A stretch of 36,099 nucleotides of DNA. Source: CALNYS01 sp964639935 (GTDB taxonomy: Bacteria; Planctomycetota; Phycisphaerae; Phycisphaerales; UBA1924). Below are positions 34,629 to 36,099 of the stretch, one piece after another. Below the pieces are notes generated by a model. It did no database searches. It saw only the letters and a program-made list of their open reading frames with translations, and was not told where the DNA came from. The stretch lies in the NCBI GenBank assembly GCA_964639935.1, contig CAZXGT010000012.1:1-36099 (forward strand), in the 5' to 3' direction. Every line of letters begins with the position of its first letter. Position 1 is the first letter of the stretch. The position numbers were made by a program, and so were the translations under genes.

Positions 34629-36099
34629 ATGAACAGGCGGACCGGTGGGGGCTCTCGGGCGTGGGCGCGGCGGCTTGTCGCTGGTCTGGCGATCGGCGCC
34701 GTGTCCGCGGCGCTCGCCCAGCCGGGGCCGCCCGAGGCCGGGCTCGATCCGCAGCCGAACGCCGAGACGATCACCTTCCAGGAGTTCACGCGTCCGATCA
34801 GGCTCGACGCGCTGGTCGACTGGATGGCCTCGACGCTCGACATCAACTTCGTGCTCGAGGATCCCGGCCTCGGCGGGGCGACGGTGGAGTTCCGGGCGCC
34901 CATGGAGATCGACCGGGAGGACCTGCTCCCGATGTTCGAGTCGATCCTGTCGATGTACGGCTACGCGATCACGCAGACCAACGAGGGCGTGTACATCGTC
35001 ACGCAGGGCGCGAAGCTGCCGGTGCAGTTCGAGGGGAAGCTCCCGAGCACGCGGATCTTCGCGACGCCGCTGATCCAGCCCTCGGCGCTGCAGACGGCGA
35101 TCAACAGCGCGCTCTCGCAGGATCAGTCGGCGTCGGCGCGGATCGCGGCGATCGATGATCTGGGCGTGCTGATCTCGACGGCGCCGGGCCCGGTGAACCG
35201 AACGATCGAATCGATTATCCAGAGCCTTCTCGAGAGCCGCGAGGGGTGGAGCTTCCACCAGATCTCGCTGACCTACATCGCGGCGGGGCAGGCGCGCCGG
35301 CGTCTCATGGAGTTCGAGGGCCAGCTCTCGGCGCGGGGCGGCGGCGAGGGCGGCCAGCAGGGCGGCGCGGCGCGGGTCTCGGGGACGCTCATCAATATCG
35401 GCGATCGCCTGATTCTCGATCACGTCTCCAACGCGCTGATCTTCCGCGGGACGGCGCGCGAGGCCGAGAAGGTGCGCGGGCTGGTCGACATGATCGACGA
35501 GCCGAGCAAGCTGATCGTCCGGCGGTACACCGCGGGCCCCATGGCGACGCAGATCGCGCAGATGGGCGCCCGTCTCGGGCTCGGCGCGGTGCAGGGCGGC
35601 GGCGCCGCCGGGGGCCAGCGTCCGGATCAGGCGGCGCTGCTGGGCTCGGGCTTCGAGCTCGCGGGGCAGGAGGCGAGCTTCTTCACCTACTACGGGACGC
35701 CGGAGCAGCACGAGCTGGTCGACGCGCTCGTCGAGGAGTTCGCCGATCAGGCTCGCCTCGAGGCGATGGTCGTGGAGTTCTACAAGCTCGAGCACGCCGA
35801 CGCCGAGGACGCCACGGAGCTGCTCCGCGAGCTGCTCGAGCTCGAGAGCGTGGACGACTTCGCGGACTCGCCCTTCCTCCCGCCTTCGCTCGAGCAGCGC
35901 GGGATCACGCGCACGCGGGAGCTGACGGGCCAGCCGACGCCCGACGTGGTCGTCGCCGAGACCGGCGAGGATGCGGGGCAGGCGCTGACGCCGGTGGAGG
36001 GCGTCCAGATCCTCGCGGACACGGGCTCCAACCAGCTCGTGGTTCGCGCGCCGGTGCGCCAGCAGGAGGAGATCGAGTCGATCATCAAGCGGATCGATC
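34629..36099 (+). CDS. GspD-like secretin, N-terminal part (partial)
   Basis: The gene runs off the right edge; 490 codons are present. An N-terminal signal peptide (SRAWARRLVAGLAIGAVSAA, likely cut near ALA-Q) leads to an N0 (STN-like) domain (LDALVDWMASTLDINFVLED to YGYAITQTNEGVYIVT), then repeated N-type domains with alternating strand/helix (ALIFRGTAREAEKVRGLVDM, ILADTGSNQLVVRAPVRQ). The latter ring-building unit is typical of GspD/PilQ secretins. A Gly-rich loop (GAVQGGGAAGGQRPDQ) interrupts one unit. The pore-forming secretin domain lies beyond the window. Starts at GTG 34590 or TTG 34605 are possible. Type II secretion or pilus use cannot be told here. Confidence 0.85.
   Translation, partial: MNRRTGGGSRAWARRLVAGLAIGAVSAALAQPGPPEAGLDPQPNAETITFQEFTRPIRLDALVDWMASTLDINFVLEDPGLGGATVEFRAPMEIDREDLLPMFESILSMYGYAITQTNEGVYIVTQGAKLPVQFEGKLPSTRIFATPLIQPSALQTAINSALSQDQSASARIAAIDDLGVLISTAPGPVNRTIESIIQSLLESREGWSFHQISLTYIAAGQARRRLMEFEGQLSARGGGEGGQQGGAARVSGTLINIGDRLILDHVSNALIFRGTAREAEKVRGLVDMIDEPSKLIVRRYTAGPMATQIAQMGARLGLGAVQGGGAAGGQRPDQAALLGSGFELAGQEASFFTYYGTPEQHELVDALVEEFADQARLEAMVVEFYKLEHADAEDATELLRELLELESVDDFADSPFLPPSLEQRGITRTRELTGQPTPDVVVAETGEDAGQALTPVEGVQILADTGSNQLVVRAPVRQQEEIESIIKRID

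Overview
The window is GC-rich, compactly coded bacterial chromosome with about 32 protein genes and no rRNA, tRNA or CRISPR array that I could see. The gene set suggests a Planctomycetota bacterium, possibly of the Phycisphaerae. Pointers are a GyrA with the QRDR style of the Planctomycetes-Chlamydiae group, a futalosine-type menaquinone gene, a GspD-like secretin, a UvrB/UvrC-motif protein, a mur/ddl cluster, and frequent GTG/TTG starts. This assignment is inference, not proof.

Layout. 1-6.3 kb: the start of a cysteine desulfurase gene behind a Fur/PerR-like palindrome, a UvrB/UvrC-motif protein, a sigma-70 factor (the only + strand gene here), gcvT, panC coupled to a tandem-ACT protein, a CGGAC pentanucleotide repeat, and an MqnA/MqnD-family protein. 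6.3-10.1 kb: smpB, then a histidine kinase with a REC-GGDEF response regulator (cyclic-di-GMP signalling), and a MutT-like Nudix hydrolase. 10.0-10.3 kb: a lower-GC gap with DnaA-box-like sequences. 10.3-19.8 kb: a long leftward run, gyrA - STAS - Kef-type antiporter - ABC ATPase - ruvC - NtrC-type regulator - cstA, most junctions overlapping or nearly so. cstA carries an in-frame, REP/MITE-like inverted repeat element. 19.8-27.9 kb, still leftward: a membrane protein, a possible hot-dog protein, an MBL-fold hydrolase, a membrane-microdomain set (long NfeD, short NfeD, FloA), a sensor-type AraC regulator and a second Nudix hydrolase. 28.0-33.6 kb, rightward: murC - murB - ddl - ftsQ-like - six-helix membrane protein, each junction a 4-bp overlap, followed by greA. 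33.6-36.1 kb: an orphan BtuF-like binding protein (-) and the 5' part of a secretin gene (+).

How the genes fit together. The cell-wall cluster makes UDP-MurNAc-alanine and D-Ala-D-Ala and ends in a divergent FtsQ-like protein, so it looks like a remnant of the division and cell-wall (dcw) cluster. The NfeD/NfeD/FloA set is the standard flotillin-type membrane organiser. The kinase/GGDEF pair and the NtrC regulator beside cstA are the main regulatory modules. The + strand is G-rich at both ends and C-rich from about 9 to 28-30 kb. That change does not follow gene orientation alone and may mark an old inversion or a replication-related boundary.

Starts were re-chosen from Shine-Dalgarno and homology evidence in several genes (gcvT, gyrA, ruvC, histidine kinase, MBL hydrolase, Nudix, membrane protein). 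No previously unknown system is clear-cut. The best leads are the coding REP-like element in cstA, the ftsQ-like gene plus membrane protein in the mur operon, and the DnaA-box cluster.
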